The notes under the pieces were generated by a model. That model was given only the letters and a program-made list of their open reading frames with translations, did no database searches and was not told the origin of the DNA. The translations under genes were made by a program, and so were the position numbers. A stretch of 64,000 nt of DNA. Origin: Rusavskia elegans (taxonomy: Eukaryota > Ascomycota > Lecanoromycetes > Teloschistales > Teloschistaceae). Below, in pieces: positions 13,301-24,760 of this stretch (within the stretch, counting starts at the first letter, position 1; the number at the start of each line of letters is the position of its first letter). Location of the stretch: NCBI GenBank assembly GCA_011316305.1, contig SAUG01000009.1, forward strand, positions 868,001 to 932,000, given 5' to 3'.

Positions 13301-14966
13301 AGCAATCCTAAACTGCGCGCGTTTCCGAGAGATGGCTGCCAGGAGGATTGCATGCTGACGAAGCAAGCCTTGTCATATCCCAACACTATTGAGGTGCACC
13401 CTCCAAGTAATGCAAACGGACAAAGACGATTTGCGCGACCAATCCCGTCCAAAGCACGCGAAATCGAGATGAGACCATCTGGCGTGTCTCCTGGACATTG
13501 CAAATGTTCTTTCCTACCCGACTACTTTCGAAAGCCTGCATCTCCTATACCGAACCTGAAAACGTGGCCGGCAGGGAGGTGGGAATTTTTCGCTCATTGC
13601 CAGCAGATTGTGGAATGTTCAGCGCACCCGGAAATCACACGGACCACTTGTCGCGAGATCCTTGATACTGAACGGCGCCACGGTGAAGTACAAGATCCAG
13701 ATCCATTGCGCCCTGCCCACACTGAACAGCGTATAGGACAAGAATAAGCAAGCCCGCTCGAGTCAATTCCAACAGCAGCAAGTTCTATCCAATGATAATC
13801 CCTTCAACACTCCCGTCCTTGACGTTGGCAAGGGCTTTGACGTCGGACCCAGCTATAACCAAAAGGCCAAGGAAACTTCGGCTCTCCGACCGGATGTCAG
13901 GGACGATAACATAAGCCTGTTGGGAGGATCGCACTGGGGAAAGCCACAATTCTGTGTAGCACCAGGTATCCCAAGTTTACCATCGAGAGATCCGGTAATC
14001 ACTCAAGGCAAGATCAAGATGAAGGAATCGAGTAGCATATCCCATGAATGTCCAACGATGGTCCAGTCGTGCAATGCTACCAACAGCTTACCAACAACTG
14101 CAAATTCTTCGTCGCCCATCCGAGCGGTGACTGAAGGCTCACCGCAGCTTCCGGACGACGATCAAGCTCCCCGTTCTTCACAGCAATTTTCTCCAACACC
14201 ATCACACGACACTGCACGGCAGCCACTATCTCCCAATACCTCTAAGGTGACGACTTTAGAAGCACCGAACTCGAAAGACCCACGTCTTAAAAGTTCAGAC
14301 AGTGCAGCAATATCCTTTCAAGAGACCCTAGCACCGGTCACAGTCGAAACGAATTCATCATCTGTTAAGGACTCAGGAACACACGAAGCGCACCAAGACA
14401 CGGAGCCAGACGACGATAGCTCCATTACTCGAAGGCTAATCCATCACGGAGAATCTCCCGCACGACGTGCCAAAGCATTTCGTCGCCGTCACGCAACCGA
14501 GCCGCTCCACTCTCCAAAGCTCATGAGTCCTGTAAAGGCACTGAAAAAAGCCTCGCAGCACCCAACCCGAAAGCCACTATTCCCCAGCAGCGATTCAACA
14601 CTAAATCAGCAGCAAACACCAAATGTCGTCCGTAGTAATCCTAGACCAGCAAGACCACTCTGGGAACAGACACCGCCACCAACGCCACCAAACACGCGCA
14701 AAAAGCGATATGTTCCAGCCGATGAGCGTAAACAACGAAACCCGGAGCTGAGCCGTCATGTCCTGCCCAAGGATCGCGAACCCGATGACAAGCTGATTGA
14801 ATACGGTAGGCTTCGGCAGACGTATGATCGGCATCTTGCGGCGCCTTATGCTTTTCGGTACTGTGGGAAGCTATGGGCGGATTATCATTATTTGGCCGAT
14901 TTGAGGGATGGAGATGGGAGGTTGTTGTGGGATGAGATTTTGGGGAGGAGGTTGAGGAAGAAGTAG
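10398..14966 (+). CDS. Large, mostly disordered protein of unknown function (1469 aa)
   Basis: Four exons (10398-10953, 11015-11245, 11295-13687, 13737-14966) join in exact phase to 1469 codons. Introns are 61, 49 and 49 nt with donors GTAAGT, GTAAGT and GTACAA. The protein is rich in Ser, Pro, Arg and Lys, with basic clusters (KPRKRRNH, KKLKQRR) that could act as nuclear localisation signals and an acidic Ser run near the start of exon 3 (SSSDSDHDSGGG). Two stretches look folded: one around LKTWPAGRWEFFAHCQQIVE near the end of exon 3, and the C-terminus YGRLRQTYDRHLAAPYAFRY through LLWDEILGRRLRKK. I do not recognise a family. A further 48-nt in-frame intron near 10577-10624 is possible. A nuclear regulatory or chromatin role is a guess. 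Confidence 0.7.
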
Positions 14967-15810
14967 TAGGTTATGGCATGGGGTCGGGATATGATTCCGC
15001 ATTGCGATCTGTGCGTAACGGAAGCTAAGGGAAAAGAGCATGTTGAAGAGACGAGAAAGAACCGTAGAAAAAGCAAAAAGAGGATAGAAATGGAAGAGAA
15101 GAGCGAGAAAGGAGAATGGAAAAGCAAGAGGGTTTGATGCCCGGTATGGGAGGATGGAGGGAGGGAGGGAGGGTTGTGGAGAGGAGCATTGGCACAGGCA
15201 GTGGGGGCCAGAAGAGAGAGAGAGAGAGATAGAGGCGAGAAGAGTTGAAGGTGTTTCTGTTTCGTGGCGGATTGGTTGAACGTGGGATATGGTTGTTGGG
15301 ATCAATTACCTACATTTTCGAGAAGATGGGCCGAGGTTGTTGAGCCTTTAGCATACATGATCGATGATGTTACTACTGTTGTAGGTAGGGATGAAGAGAA
15401 GGATGATTTCTTGCGGCAAGTCATTCAGCCATTCATTCATTCATTCTTTCCTTCCAGACATTTGAGATACGAGTCACGATACATACAGTTGAACTATTCG
15501 AGCGAACATTTAAGAAAATGCAGTGATATTTCTTCATCGCAACCCTAGGGATATCTATCTCTCTCACTCTCAACAATTCTAATTTCCATGCCAATATCCC
15601 AACGATTTCGATTTCCCCAGCCCCAACGAAAGAAAGCCCCAAGACACCACCTGAAAAAAAAAAAAGCCAAAGGTAAAGAAGAGCAAGATTTATGAAGCTG
15701 AGTGAAGGGGTCGTGATCGTGATCGTGATCGTCAATGCCGTTGAGGCGTCGTGTGGAGAGGAGGGACGGTGGAGGTGAGGAGATGGTGTGATGGAAGGGA
15801 CGGGCGGACG
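14967..15810. other. Low-complexity intergenic region
   Basis: This holds purine-rich tracts (an AG repeat near 15215-15230) and a short repeat of a GATCGT unit near 15709-15732. Minus-strand frames here are low complexity and without family features. Confidence 0.5.
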
Positions 15811-15925
15811 GAGAGATAAGGTGCGGTGGAGGAAGCCACGGAGACTTAAGGTGCGGTGGAGGAAACCACGGAGACTTAAGGTGCGGTGGAGGAAGCGGCA
15901 GAGAGCTAAGGTGCGGTGGAGGAAG
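15811..15925. repeat. Minisatellite, 30-bp unit, about 4 copies
   Basis: The 10-mer gtgcggtgga recurs at 15821, 15851, 15881 and 15911, exactly 30 bp apart, and each unit ends in a -taag block. Units 1 and 2 differ at a single base, the third differs more and the fourth is partial. On the minus strand one frame reads a repeated FLHRTLSLRG, but the surrounding frame has no sign of being a gene. Confidence 0.9.
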
Positions 15926-16337
15926 TGATGGTGTGGCAGCGGAGGTGTCGGCCGCAGTGACGTCGAGGGCTCGTTGACTCCGGATCTTCCAATGCCCGAA
16001 TGGAGGTATGGAGTCGAAGGTTCGAAGTAAAGGGAGCCGCACAATGATGGTTGCAGCAAGGGGATCAGGGATATTCGCCTGGGGTATGGGATTCAGCTGG
16101 GGGAAAAGGGGTGGGCCGTGGTCGTGGAGCTTGCGTTTCCTAGCGGAGGTGGATAGATAGGGTCCAGCTCATTTCGGAAGACGCTGCGGTTCGTCGGTGG
16201 TGTCGATGTATGATGGCTTTGGGGCAGTAAGCTTTAAGTTTCTGTCGGTCGGCGAGTCGTGGTTAGCGAATACCCATGTTCGTGGTCAGACAGGCGGCGA
16301 CGTCGACGTTTTGCTACTGCTCCTGACGAAGCCTCAT
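15926..16337. other. Intergenic, no gene seen
   Basis: This is the spacer between the minisatellite and the 3' end of the esterase gene. Plus-strand frames from 16197 onward are antisense shadows of that esterase. Confidence 0.5.
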
Positions 16338-17501
16338 TCAAGGACTCCACCCCCACAAAAACTCCGCAATCCTCCCAGCAATTACCTTATGCACGCTCCA
16401 AGTCGGATGCAGCCGATCGAACCAAAAGTACGCCGAGACCGGCACTTCACAACTCTCGAAGAAAAAGTTGTCAGAGCCCAGGTACGCCAGGTCTTTCGTT
16501 TGGTATGCCGGACATGCATCGGTCAGGTGCTCGATGCGGTGGGAGCCGTATTGCGTGATCAGCGCGTTCGTAGCTGCGAGCGAGGATTGCATCTCCGTGA
16601 AGAGAGCGTGCGTGTCGAAGAGGGCGATGGCGATTTCGGGGTGGCGAGCGCGGAAGCTGACGACCAGGGAGGACATGTGCGCGTTGAAATTGTCGACAGA
16701 GCGTTTGATGCTTGCACGGTTTCCGGCGCTGACACGGGTCCCTACGCCGCCTTCGCCGGTGAAGTCAGGCATTATTTCCATGGGCGGAATGTTCATGAGG
16801 AGGAAATTGCGAGCGCCGTAGGTGTAGAGGGTGTTAAGTTGTTCCTCGTATACCTGGAAGACCTTGTCCGTGAGGACGGCGTAATTCGGCTTTCTAAAGA
16901 CGGCTTGGTTGTCGTTGATGCCGAAGAAGAAGAGGAAGAGGCTCGAGTCGCCGTGCCATTCGGTCCTCGTGGAGTGACCGGCTTTACGAGCACCGGCGGG
17001 TGTGTACCCTAGGTAGAAAGTCTGCTGGACTTGTTTGACCAAGTCATTGCCGGCTTTGCCACCGGTGGCCGCGCCGGAGACCTGGGCGCCGGCATATGCG
17101 AAGTTATAGGTCAGAAGTTTCGAGGCGTTGAAGGTGTCCGTCAGGTACATGACGAAGTTAGGACCGTTGGCATTCGTTGGACCATGAGCCGCCGGCATGT
17201 TAAAAGAGTTCCCCCAGGGATGGGCAGCATCGGGCAAACCATCGGGGCCCGAAAAAAATCCGGTGCTTGCGTAAGATGCGCCGCTGCATATGATGTTAGT
17301 GCGAGTTCAAATGTCATTGATGAACACAAGATGGGAGGAATGGACTTACAAGACGAAAAGCCTCTCAATACTAGGCCATTCCCAATAGGCCCTTCGCTCT
17401 AATGTCGCGAGCTGTGATGCCGGAGCAGCGATGATCGGCTTTATAGCCATGAAGATGGTGAGGAGGAAGGAGAAGCCGAAGTCCATTGAGGGAAACTTCA
17501 T
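16338..17501 (-). CDS. Secreted GDSL/SGNH esterase, carbohydrate esterase family 16-like
   Basis: Two exons (17501-17350 and 17283-16338) give 365 aa. Residues 1-25 form a signal peptide (MKFPSMDFGFSFLLTIFMA then PIIAAPAS). SGNH block I sits right at the splice junction as FGASYASTGF (51-60), with the nucleophile Ser at 54. Block III is FFFGINDNQAV (GIND at 172-175) and block V is WFDRLHPT (Asp 340, His 343). CE16 enzymes remove acetyl groups from xylo-oligosaccharides and other sugars outside the cell. In most GDSL proteins block I reads GDS; here the Asp is Ala. The catalytic Ser, Asn, Asp and His are all present, so activity is likely. The intron (66 nt) has GTAAGT and TGCAG. Confidence 0.88.
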
Positions 17502-18204
17502 GATGGCTGAGAGAATTGTTTCGCTGGATATCGTGCAAGGATAGTGGTGGATGCAATCAATGACAGTGAGGATAGCAAAGCAATGGATGAGTGATGTGGA
17601 TGGATGAAAGAAAGAATGCAGGTGACAGTGGCGAAAGTTATGTTCGTCGCCCTTGAACCAATCCGATTGTTACGAATGATTTATTGATATTTTGGACTTC
17701 TTCAATGCCGCCGATGGAATTATTGATAATGCGATGAAGGGGATTAATGAAGCTGGATGTGATTGATGAAACTTTGGGCAGGAAATGGGGTCAGGATTGG
17801 AAGAAGTTCCTGATGTCAAGGCAGAGATTTATATGGGTAGTTTTTTAGTGCGAAATATCTTCAGAGGGAGTAGTGTAATAGAGAAGCATAGAGCAAGTTT
17901 AAGACTCAGAGATCGATACGGACAGAAAGGGTTTAGTGGGAAATCAACTAAATTGCGCTTGGCACTACAGGGCTGAGGATTTTCCACACCGAGTACTTCT
18001 ATGTGGGTGCGAACGGTGGAGAAAGCGATAATAGGAAAATGCGTGGAGAGTATGACGAGACTTCTATACGAACGCAAAGACGACCATGGTAAATAATTCC
18101 TGGCTGCTGGATCTGGTTGTGTCTGATGCCCCGAATGGCTGGGACTTTGGAGATTAGGGGGCTGGGCAAAACAGAAGGATCAAGTACGACGAATGACACG
18201 CCGA
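17502..18204. other. Upstream region of the esterase, no gene seen
   Basis: This is presumed promoter sequence. Frames of 60-82 codons on both strands (17785-18223) overlap each other and match nothing I recognise. Confidence 0.5.
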
Positions 18205-18337
18205 GTACGGAGGATGGCATCAAAAGTCCAGAATATACGCTAAAAGCCGACCGTAGCCTACGGTCGCCTGGGTTACCGGGAGCGCACCCCTGAGAACATT
18301 AGCGTGTATTCTGAACTTTTGATGCCATCCTCCGTAC
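18205..18337. repeat. MITE-like inverted-repeat element (133 bp)
   Basis: The left arm 18205-18241 and the reverse complement of the right arm 18301-18337 match at 35 of 37 positions. Both differences are C/T transitions. The ends read g-TA-cggagg and cctccg-TA-c, so a TA target duplication would fit. The centre holds a 17-bp palindrome, gaccgtag-c-ctacggtc (18248-18264). No open frame is present. The form suits a small non-autonomous DNA element or a fold-back structure. Confidence 0.7.
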
Positions 18338-19055
18338 GGACAACAAGATGAAGAGACTCACTCATTAGATGACTTTCATTGCGGATTGCTGCGGTGAGTG
18401 CCAAAATTGGTCGCCCGGGTGATGGAGCGGCTTGGGATGATGAACGCACTGACGCTGGGACGGGCTTTGGCTCCTCCCCGTCGAAGAGGTACTAATTATC
18501 GTCATCCTTCCGTTCCTTCGTTGCGCATCCTTCTGGAAGGACGCCTCAATAGCGTAAGCACCGGGCAAGGTCACCCTGGACCTTGGCTGCCTGACCAGCC
18601 ACCACACTGTGGAGACCCATTCACTGGATTGATCTTCATGTGGCTACACAACAAAAGGCTCGAGACTGACCGATTGTCAGTCTTTCTCCAATCGAATAGT
18701 AACGAACAGAGGCGGAGCCAGCTTCTCGGTGTCCCATCATCATTATTAGCTTATCATAGCAGCCATGATGACGGTCTTTGGTGTCGCCGTATCTCCACGA
18801 AATCCACGGAGAGACCTAACCGTGGAGAAGGCGAAAGATAGTGCCAGTACGGCTTGTAAAGCTCCACACCACAAGACCCAGAACAGCCCGTGCCTGCTAG
18901 GGCGACCGACGTAGCTGGCAGTCGAGGATCCGACACCTACCCCGCTAGTCGAAGGTACTCGCATAGTTTTGCTCCGTGATCAGGCTGGGGTTACAGGTAG
19001 GCTTAATGCGCTTTCACATCGGTAGTGGGAAGTAGGCCGTGCCCGTGGAGAATGG
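18338..19055. other. Intergenic, no supported gene
   Basis: A 147-codon plus-strand frame (18398-18841) carries no domain I recognise and is not called. Confidence 0.45.
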
Positions 19056-20397
19056 TTATAGATTCTGAGCCTCTTCGCCGGATTCTTGCTGATGGTCTCC
19101 CACCTGCCGGTATAGATCCACGGCGCAGCTGACGTCAACAAAGTCTTCGAGCTCTTCACTGACAGTCTTTAATTTCTCCTTGACACTAGCCACTGCTTCG
19201 TGGCCAACAATATGCCTTGCCGGTGGATTGTCGTGTCCACCAATTGCTGCCAGAGCGTTCACTGTCTCAGCCAACAGCTGTGACTTCGTTCCTTCCGACA
19301 GCTGAGGATACACAGATATGATTTCGTCAGACGAGAATTTGTCTAGACCGCAGTGCCCATTGCTTGATTCGTTCGTTGTGGCTATTGCATCCACACGGTC
19401 CAGGAGGCCTCCAATGATCTCTCGGAAAAGCGGTGCAGGATTGTTTTCCTGTGCATACTGTGGCAGTTGAGGAGCCGCGGTGATTTGGTTGGTAAGGATG
19501 TTGATCTCCAAGTTGGGTTGTACGATGGTCATCTTGATGTTGAAAGGTGCGACTTCGTAGGACAAACTCTGATCATTGTCAATCAACCTCCCGACAGTTG
19601 ACCTTGGGGCTGCTATACGTCACAAAAGCCTTCGATAGCCCATTGGGAGGCGCAGTACACACCCAGACCCGGAGTGCCCAGATGGCCGGCTGTGGTCGAT
19701 TTCCTGTCAGTCATGGGGTATGCCCTGTGTCGGGGCATCACCAACTTATTCCTGATAACAGTATAATGTGGCCAGAATGCTTTTCTCTCATCGAAGGTAA
19801 AGCCGCCTTGATGATATTGACGTGGCCGAAGTAGTTCGTTTCGAATTGATCTCGGATGAGGGCGGTCGATCGAGATGCAGACGACAATTCCTCGACAGTG
19901 CCGACAATGGCTGTTGGTAGAAGGTTAATTTCTTGCATATCATTTGAAGTGTACAACGCGTCCTGCTGGAACACACCTTGGCTTGAGCAGCAGAAGAGTA
20001 CATCTAGCCTCCGGAAAATGGCAACGACTTCAGCAACGGCGGCTTGACATTGGCCCATATTCCTACAACGTAGATATCAACAAGCCAATCCGTACTGGAC
20101 AGTACAAAGGTTCAGCTCACACCTCGCATCGAGTCCCACAATCCTGGCCCGAGTCTTCCATTCTTCCTTGACGCGAACTTCTCCAGTCCAGAATGCGGTG
20201 AAATCGGCTGCTCGTCCGGCAAAACTGTCCGAGGTATCGCTGGGTGTAACTCCGAAAACAATGAAGTCGCCATGAGCGAGCAGTTGACGAGAGAGGGCAA
20301 TGCCGGTTGGGGATGCTCCTGAAGACAACAGCCAGACTCGAGGGTCGGAGTGAGAGGGGAATTTGCAATTGGGTATGGCCGGAGCCATTCTGGTCAT
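19056..20397 (-). CDS. Short-chain dehydrogenase/reductase with altered catalytic motif
   Basis: Four exons (20397-20123, 20062-19746, 19689-19619, 19568-19056) close exactly to 391 aa. The Rossmann start is WLLSSGASPTGIALSRQLL, the equivalent of TGxxxGxG, followed by VGLDARNMGQCQAAV, DVLFCCSSQG and IILLSGITGHLGTPG. The active-site stretch is GLGVYCASQWAIEGFCD, where the classical YxxxK has Gln in place of Lys. SYEVAPFNIKMTIVQPNLEI follows, typical of fungal SDRs that act on small lipophilic or polyketide-like substrates. The C-terminus is longer than the 250-aa minimum. Loss of the catalytic Lys suggests weak or changed activity. Exon 3 is only 71 nt, and its borders were set by phase and the conserved GHLGTPGLGVY run. 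Confidence 0.85.
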
Positions 20398-20757
20398 CGT
20401 GGATTGTATTGTCGCATCTTTATGTCAGTGCAACAGAGGTATGACCGGATGAGTACCAGCGCTTGATCGCATCGTGACTTTCCATAGGGTCCAGCTGCTG
20501 GGTGTGGTTCTTTTCGTTTCGTGATGCGAATACTCGTATTCGTAGAAGGCGGGGCTGGGAAGCTTACGTAATTCCGCTTACGTGATCAGTGAGTGAGTCT
20601 GTCTACTTTTAAGGGGGACACGAAACTTCCGACACGGGCATGTTCCAATTATCGTCTCAGTATTCTGCATCAGGCCACCAAAACCGTCTGTAGAGAGCAG
20701 TGAAAGACTCCGATCCAGCCATCGCCATTCAGCATATCGAGCATCAAACTCTCCCGC
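20398..20757. other. Intergenic spacer
   Basis: This lies between the 3' end of the acetyltransferase gene and the start of the dehydrogenase gene, both on the minus strand. No gene is seen; it should carry the dehydrogenase promoter. Confidence 0.55.
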
Positions 20758-21525
20758 CTATGGAAGAGCAGTCTTGCCTTCCTCGTATCGTCCCTGCTTC
20801 GGTCTCCACATGAACATCCAAGGAATTGGAGGGATCTTCTCCTTCAGCTGCTTCCACTCTTCACTGGGCTCCTCGACCTTCGGGTCGATCCAGTATTCTT
20901 CCACCTCTCTGAAACCATGACTCGAGTAAAGGGGGATTCCTGGTCGTGCTGCTTCGATGAAGGTTTCCAGGTCGAGCTCGTCGGCCTTCTGGATACCCCA
21001 ATTGAGCAGCAGTGAGCCTGCACCACGGCGACGGTGCGCTGGATGGACGAAGCATATGGCTAGCACTGCGAGATTTGGCAGCTGAACTCTGGAAGGGGCC
21101 ATGTCGCTTCACTTACAGACATGGGGCTTGTTCATTCGTTTTCCCCTTGGGCCAAACCATTGGTCCATCCCCATGGACGCGAACTTTCGTCCCTCTCCCT
21201 CAGGCCACCAAGTCGCCTCGATGTGGCCTACACCATTGACATAGGGATTCTCGTGGAAGATGTTCCACTGAGCACCTCCTATGATTTGGCCCGAGTCGCT
21301 ATCGACTACTTTGAACCAGTGGCTCGTCGCGTCCCCCTTGTGGTCTGCCAGCTGTCTTTCACGGCACTCCTTCATTGACTCCTCGCGAGCGTTAGGACCG
21401 GTACCCAAGGTTGGACAGTATATCTCCTTGAAGCCATTGTACGGTGTCTCATAGGACGTCCATTCGCATTCGATGAGCTCCTTGAAGTCGTCGTCCGAGG
21501 TAACTGGTTGAAGTAGCAATCCCAT
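20758..21525 (-). CDS. GNAT family N-acetyltransferase
   Basis: Exons 21525-21117 and 21065-20758 give 238 aa. The fold marks are LQPVTSDDDFKELIE at the start, then WFKVVDSDSGQIIGGAQWNI and the acetyl-CoA motif AICFVHPAHRRRGAGSLLLN, with RRRGAG as the R/QxxGxG/A pyrophosphate loop, then YSSHGFREVEEYWI. The 51-nt intron (GTAAGT to CGCAG) had to be placed by phase: of three candidate acceptors only the last keeps frame and yields the family's KPH-xx-L spacing. The start at 21525 (MGLLLQPV) fits the family better than the in-frame ATG at 21552. Fungal proteins of this type usually act on small molecules; the substrate cannot be told. Confidence 0.85.
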
Positions 21526-22412
21526 CTTGCTTTGTTCGCAGTCACAATCCAATCTTCCAGGTCAACTCCTCCAGGACGTTGTGCCGGAAGAGACGGGAGA
21601 TGAGAGAGCGGGGCATGGCCCTCAGCGAGTCCCCCGCAGGCTGGGCCACCTGCAGGCTGCAGCATGCATCACCAGCATCGTGGCGCTGACATGGTTGTTC
21701 ATGCAAGCCATCTGCAGGGTCCCGGCCACTGATCCGCGGTAGCGACTTGACACCGAAACGGCGCCACAACATGTTGACCAGCACTGTTAGGTCACCCCAT
21801 CCCAATCCGAGAGTGGTATTACTTGACAAAACAATGGCCGGTGAGCGGTAGCAGTGGTCATCATGTTGGTGCACTGACATTGGATGGGTGAATCACAACA
21901 ACCGTTATTCGGACCCACACCACGCTGGGGTTTGGACTACCATGGCGTTTCAATTCATTCTCACTTTATCCCTGACATGAACTTCACGGTATCCCTTCAA
22001 CTGGTGGGGTGGTCGTCCGAAAGCTCGGCTGTCATACAGAGCGGATGCCCGGCCGGTGCATCGGATACCTGGCACCACCATTAAGCTGCATCTCTCTATT
22101 CTGTGCGACCCATTATATCGGGATTGGCTTGGTTGTTCGAAGTAACCATGTCCTCGCTCTTCTTTCCCAATACTCCCTGTGACTCTCAACTGACATTGAC
22201 ACCACTTGCAGTGCTGCATCGCATCTTACACACTGGGTTGCCAGATTTTGGCACTGGAGATCAGCTAGAAGCTGTCATCAGGCCCTACTGCCATTGCTCT
22301 TGGCACGGCCAGCGTTGTACGTCCGGACTTGAAACCGTGCGTCGAGAGAGACCCCTACAATCAACAACCTCACATCAATACCTCTTACAAATTACCTGCC
22401 TGCGTCTGAGAC
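21526..22412. other. Divergent intergenic region, no supported gene
   Basis: This separates the acetyltransferase from the plus-strand rhodopsin-domain gene. Overlapping frames of up to 112 codons show no motif. Confidence 0.5.
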
Positions 22413-23785
22413 ATGCCTGTAGCTGCAACTGACAGTTATGGCACTACCGTCAATGTTGTCACCTGGTTCCTCCTGGTTGCGACCTTGATCACGGTCATCA
22501 TTAGAACGGCGACCAAGTGTTTCCTTGCTCTCAAAACCAATTATGAGGGCGACGCCGTCATCCTTCTTGCTTCCATGTTTGCCATCGGGCAGTCCATAGC
22601 CATTTTCTTCGGAGTATCCAACGGTCTGGGTCAACACGCTGAGCACTTGACTGCCTCTCAGAAGCTTCGCTTTCAGAAGTCTTACTATGCCGCCGTCCTG
22701 CTCTACATTCCTTGCGTTTGCATGTCGAAATTAGCTGTCCTACTGCTTCTACGCAACATTACACCTAACAAATCACACCAAAGGATCGCATACACTACGG
22801 CTGTCTTCACCCTTGTCTGGGCTGGGGTTGCCGAAGTGGTTTTAGCATTCCAATGCAAGGTACCTGACACATGGGCTATAATAAGAGGAGAATGCATCAA
22901 CCTAGTAAGGCTCCTGCTTCCCTTCCCATCTCAATGCGCCGCTTTCTTCAATTGGCAAGATAGGCATCCGAAGCCTTGACTGAGATATAGGTTAATGTGC
23001 TGCCTGCACATGAGGGGGATCCTACCCAGCAGCCGCCATGTTGTTTGTGCCATTTCATCGCTAATACGTGTGGCTACTTCTAGGCTGCTTTCTGGTATTG
23101 GTATGGTATCACACAGTTGCTCCTCGACTGTTTCTTGGTTGTCCTGCCTTGGATCATTATCCGTCGTGTTCAGATGAGTATGCATCGGAAGGTGGTGATT
23201 ACCTGCTGCTTTGCCACGCGCCTTACGGTCGTCGTAGCTGTCATCGCTCAGCTTGCATACTTCAACAGCGCAATCAGCTCGAACGATATCACATACCACC
23301 TGTGGTCGGAGATTGTTTGCACGCAGGTCACACAAAGCTTGGGCATAATCACGGCGTGTATACCATACCTGAAACCGTTCTTTCACAATCTCCAGTCCGG
23401 CATAATAAGGAGGGACGACTTCCGAGGGAGTCGAGGTACCGGCTACACTCATACACCCTCTCGATCAAGACACTCGCCTGCCGTGCTGTCACCTAGAATA
23501 GCAACTATGCCGGACGTCATTGAGTTAGACTCAAGTGCTAAAGTCGTTCCGAGCCACCCTGTCAGAGATGATGACATCGGAACCACTCGTCCGGAGATCC
23601 TGATGCAACGCCCCCAGGTAGTCACACGTCCATCCTCTCATTCACAACCCCGAGAACCCTCTATCACCATGAAGCCCGCCAATCCCGGTCAGGGTGTTGA
23701 TGGCGACAGGCAGACCAGTCGATCCGAGATCTTGCGCAGGAAAGATCTACCAAAAAGACCCAGACCGACCCAAGCCCCACCCTGA
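22413..23785 (+). CDS. Fungal rhodopsin-domain (PTH11-like) integral membrane protein
   Basis: Exon 1 (22413-22904) and exon 2 (23084-23785) give 397 aa. Membrane segments include VVTWFLLVATLITVIIR, AVILLASMFAIGQSIAIFF, YYAAVLLYIPCVCMSKLAVL, IAYTTAVFTLVWAGVAEVVL, AAFWYWYGITQLLLDCFLVV, VVIAQLAYF-type and ITACIPYLKPFF. The family signature is the Cys between helices with E-C-I-N-L before helix V and the I-x-A-C-x-P-x-L-K-P-x-F motif at the end of helix VII. A Ser/Pro-rich cytoplasmic tail of about 130 residues follows. The family is large in Pezizomycotina and of mostly unknown role; some members sense surfaces. The intron is long (179 nt, GTAAGG to TCTAG), so a missed mini-exon is possible. 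Confidence 0.82.
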
Positions 23786-24760
23786 CAACATGGTTCAGCG
23801 CCGAGCCGCACGGGCGATACGTTATGATGCCTTGGCGTGCAGGTCTCTTTTCCATCGTGCAGCATGCTGCGGTTAGGTGCATGGGCGGCACCTGACCATG
23901 TATACCGTCTTCAGGGAATAGACCGTTCAAACTCGGTCAATTCCGGGCCATTAGGATCTCTACCGTAACGGGGTTTTGTTGGCGTCGAGTGGATAGGAGA
24001 CTTCTTAGGATACCCCAGCGATGTAGGTTGGTATAGTCCAGTGGGCTGGTTTTTTGACCTAAGATCATTTGGTCTCAGATCTATACTCAGTGGAACGATG
24101 AATATGAAATACCTTGTGGGTATCAGTAAGTGCAAGAATTTTACACACAGTGAGTCCGTCACAGGTAGTACTCACACTGCACTCCAAAGTGTAGCCATGA
24201 TGAATATGGGTGGAATGATGAAGTCCGTGGCCACAGAATTGTATTCGCTTTAGCTTTTACCTTCACTCATGCCCCCAATCATCGGCTACTTGGCCGCTCT
24301 TTCCTTTCTAAGCACGAATCACTTTCTCTTTATTCTCTCCACTTATCAACCTCCCTATCATATTGTGTCTGTTACCCCTATACCCCCATGAAAACGGATG
24401 TGCAATCACAGTGAAGGCGTGGTCATGGGCATCCCAACGGCTGGCACTTTCCAAATATCTTTAGGCACCTGGAGATCCAAAGATTTGTCAAGTGTATTTG
24501 TTGTCTTGCCCGTCGCGGTATCGAATTGTCAGGAGGATCCGACCTTTCGCCAAAGCCAAAATCGATACTGCGCTTCTGACCGATTGCCGAACGGTCGCCA
24601 TTCTGGAGCGATGACGTAATCAGGGCTTACTTGTACTTATGCCGGCTGCAGCTTCCATTATTCTTTTTCTACCGACTTGGACAATATCAGATTCAACCGA
24701 CATCGTATAGGTAAGCGAGTCGTTGATATGGTGGGAAACTCACACATAAAACTTGGGACA
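23786..24760. other. Intergenic region, no supported gene
   Basis: I see presumed 3' and promoter sequence only. Short frames here have no motif. Confidence 0.5.

Noticed and set aside
14871..16059. Minus-strand frames of 144, 165 and 208 codons
   Set aside because: Low complexity, Pro/His/Ser-rich, partly made of the 30-bp repeat; no start context, domain or splice support.
16197..17012. Plus-strand frame of 271 codons
   Set aside because: Exact antisense of the CE16-like esterase, which carries all SGNH motifs.
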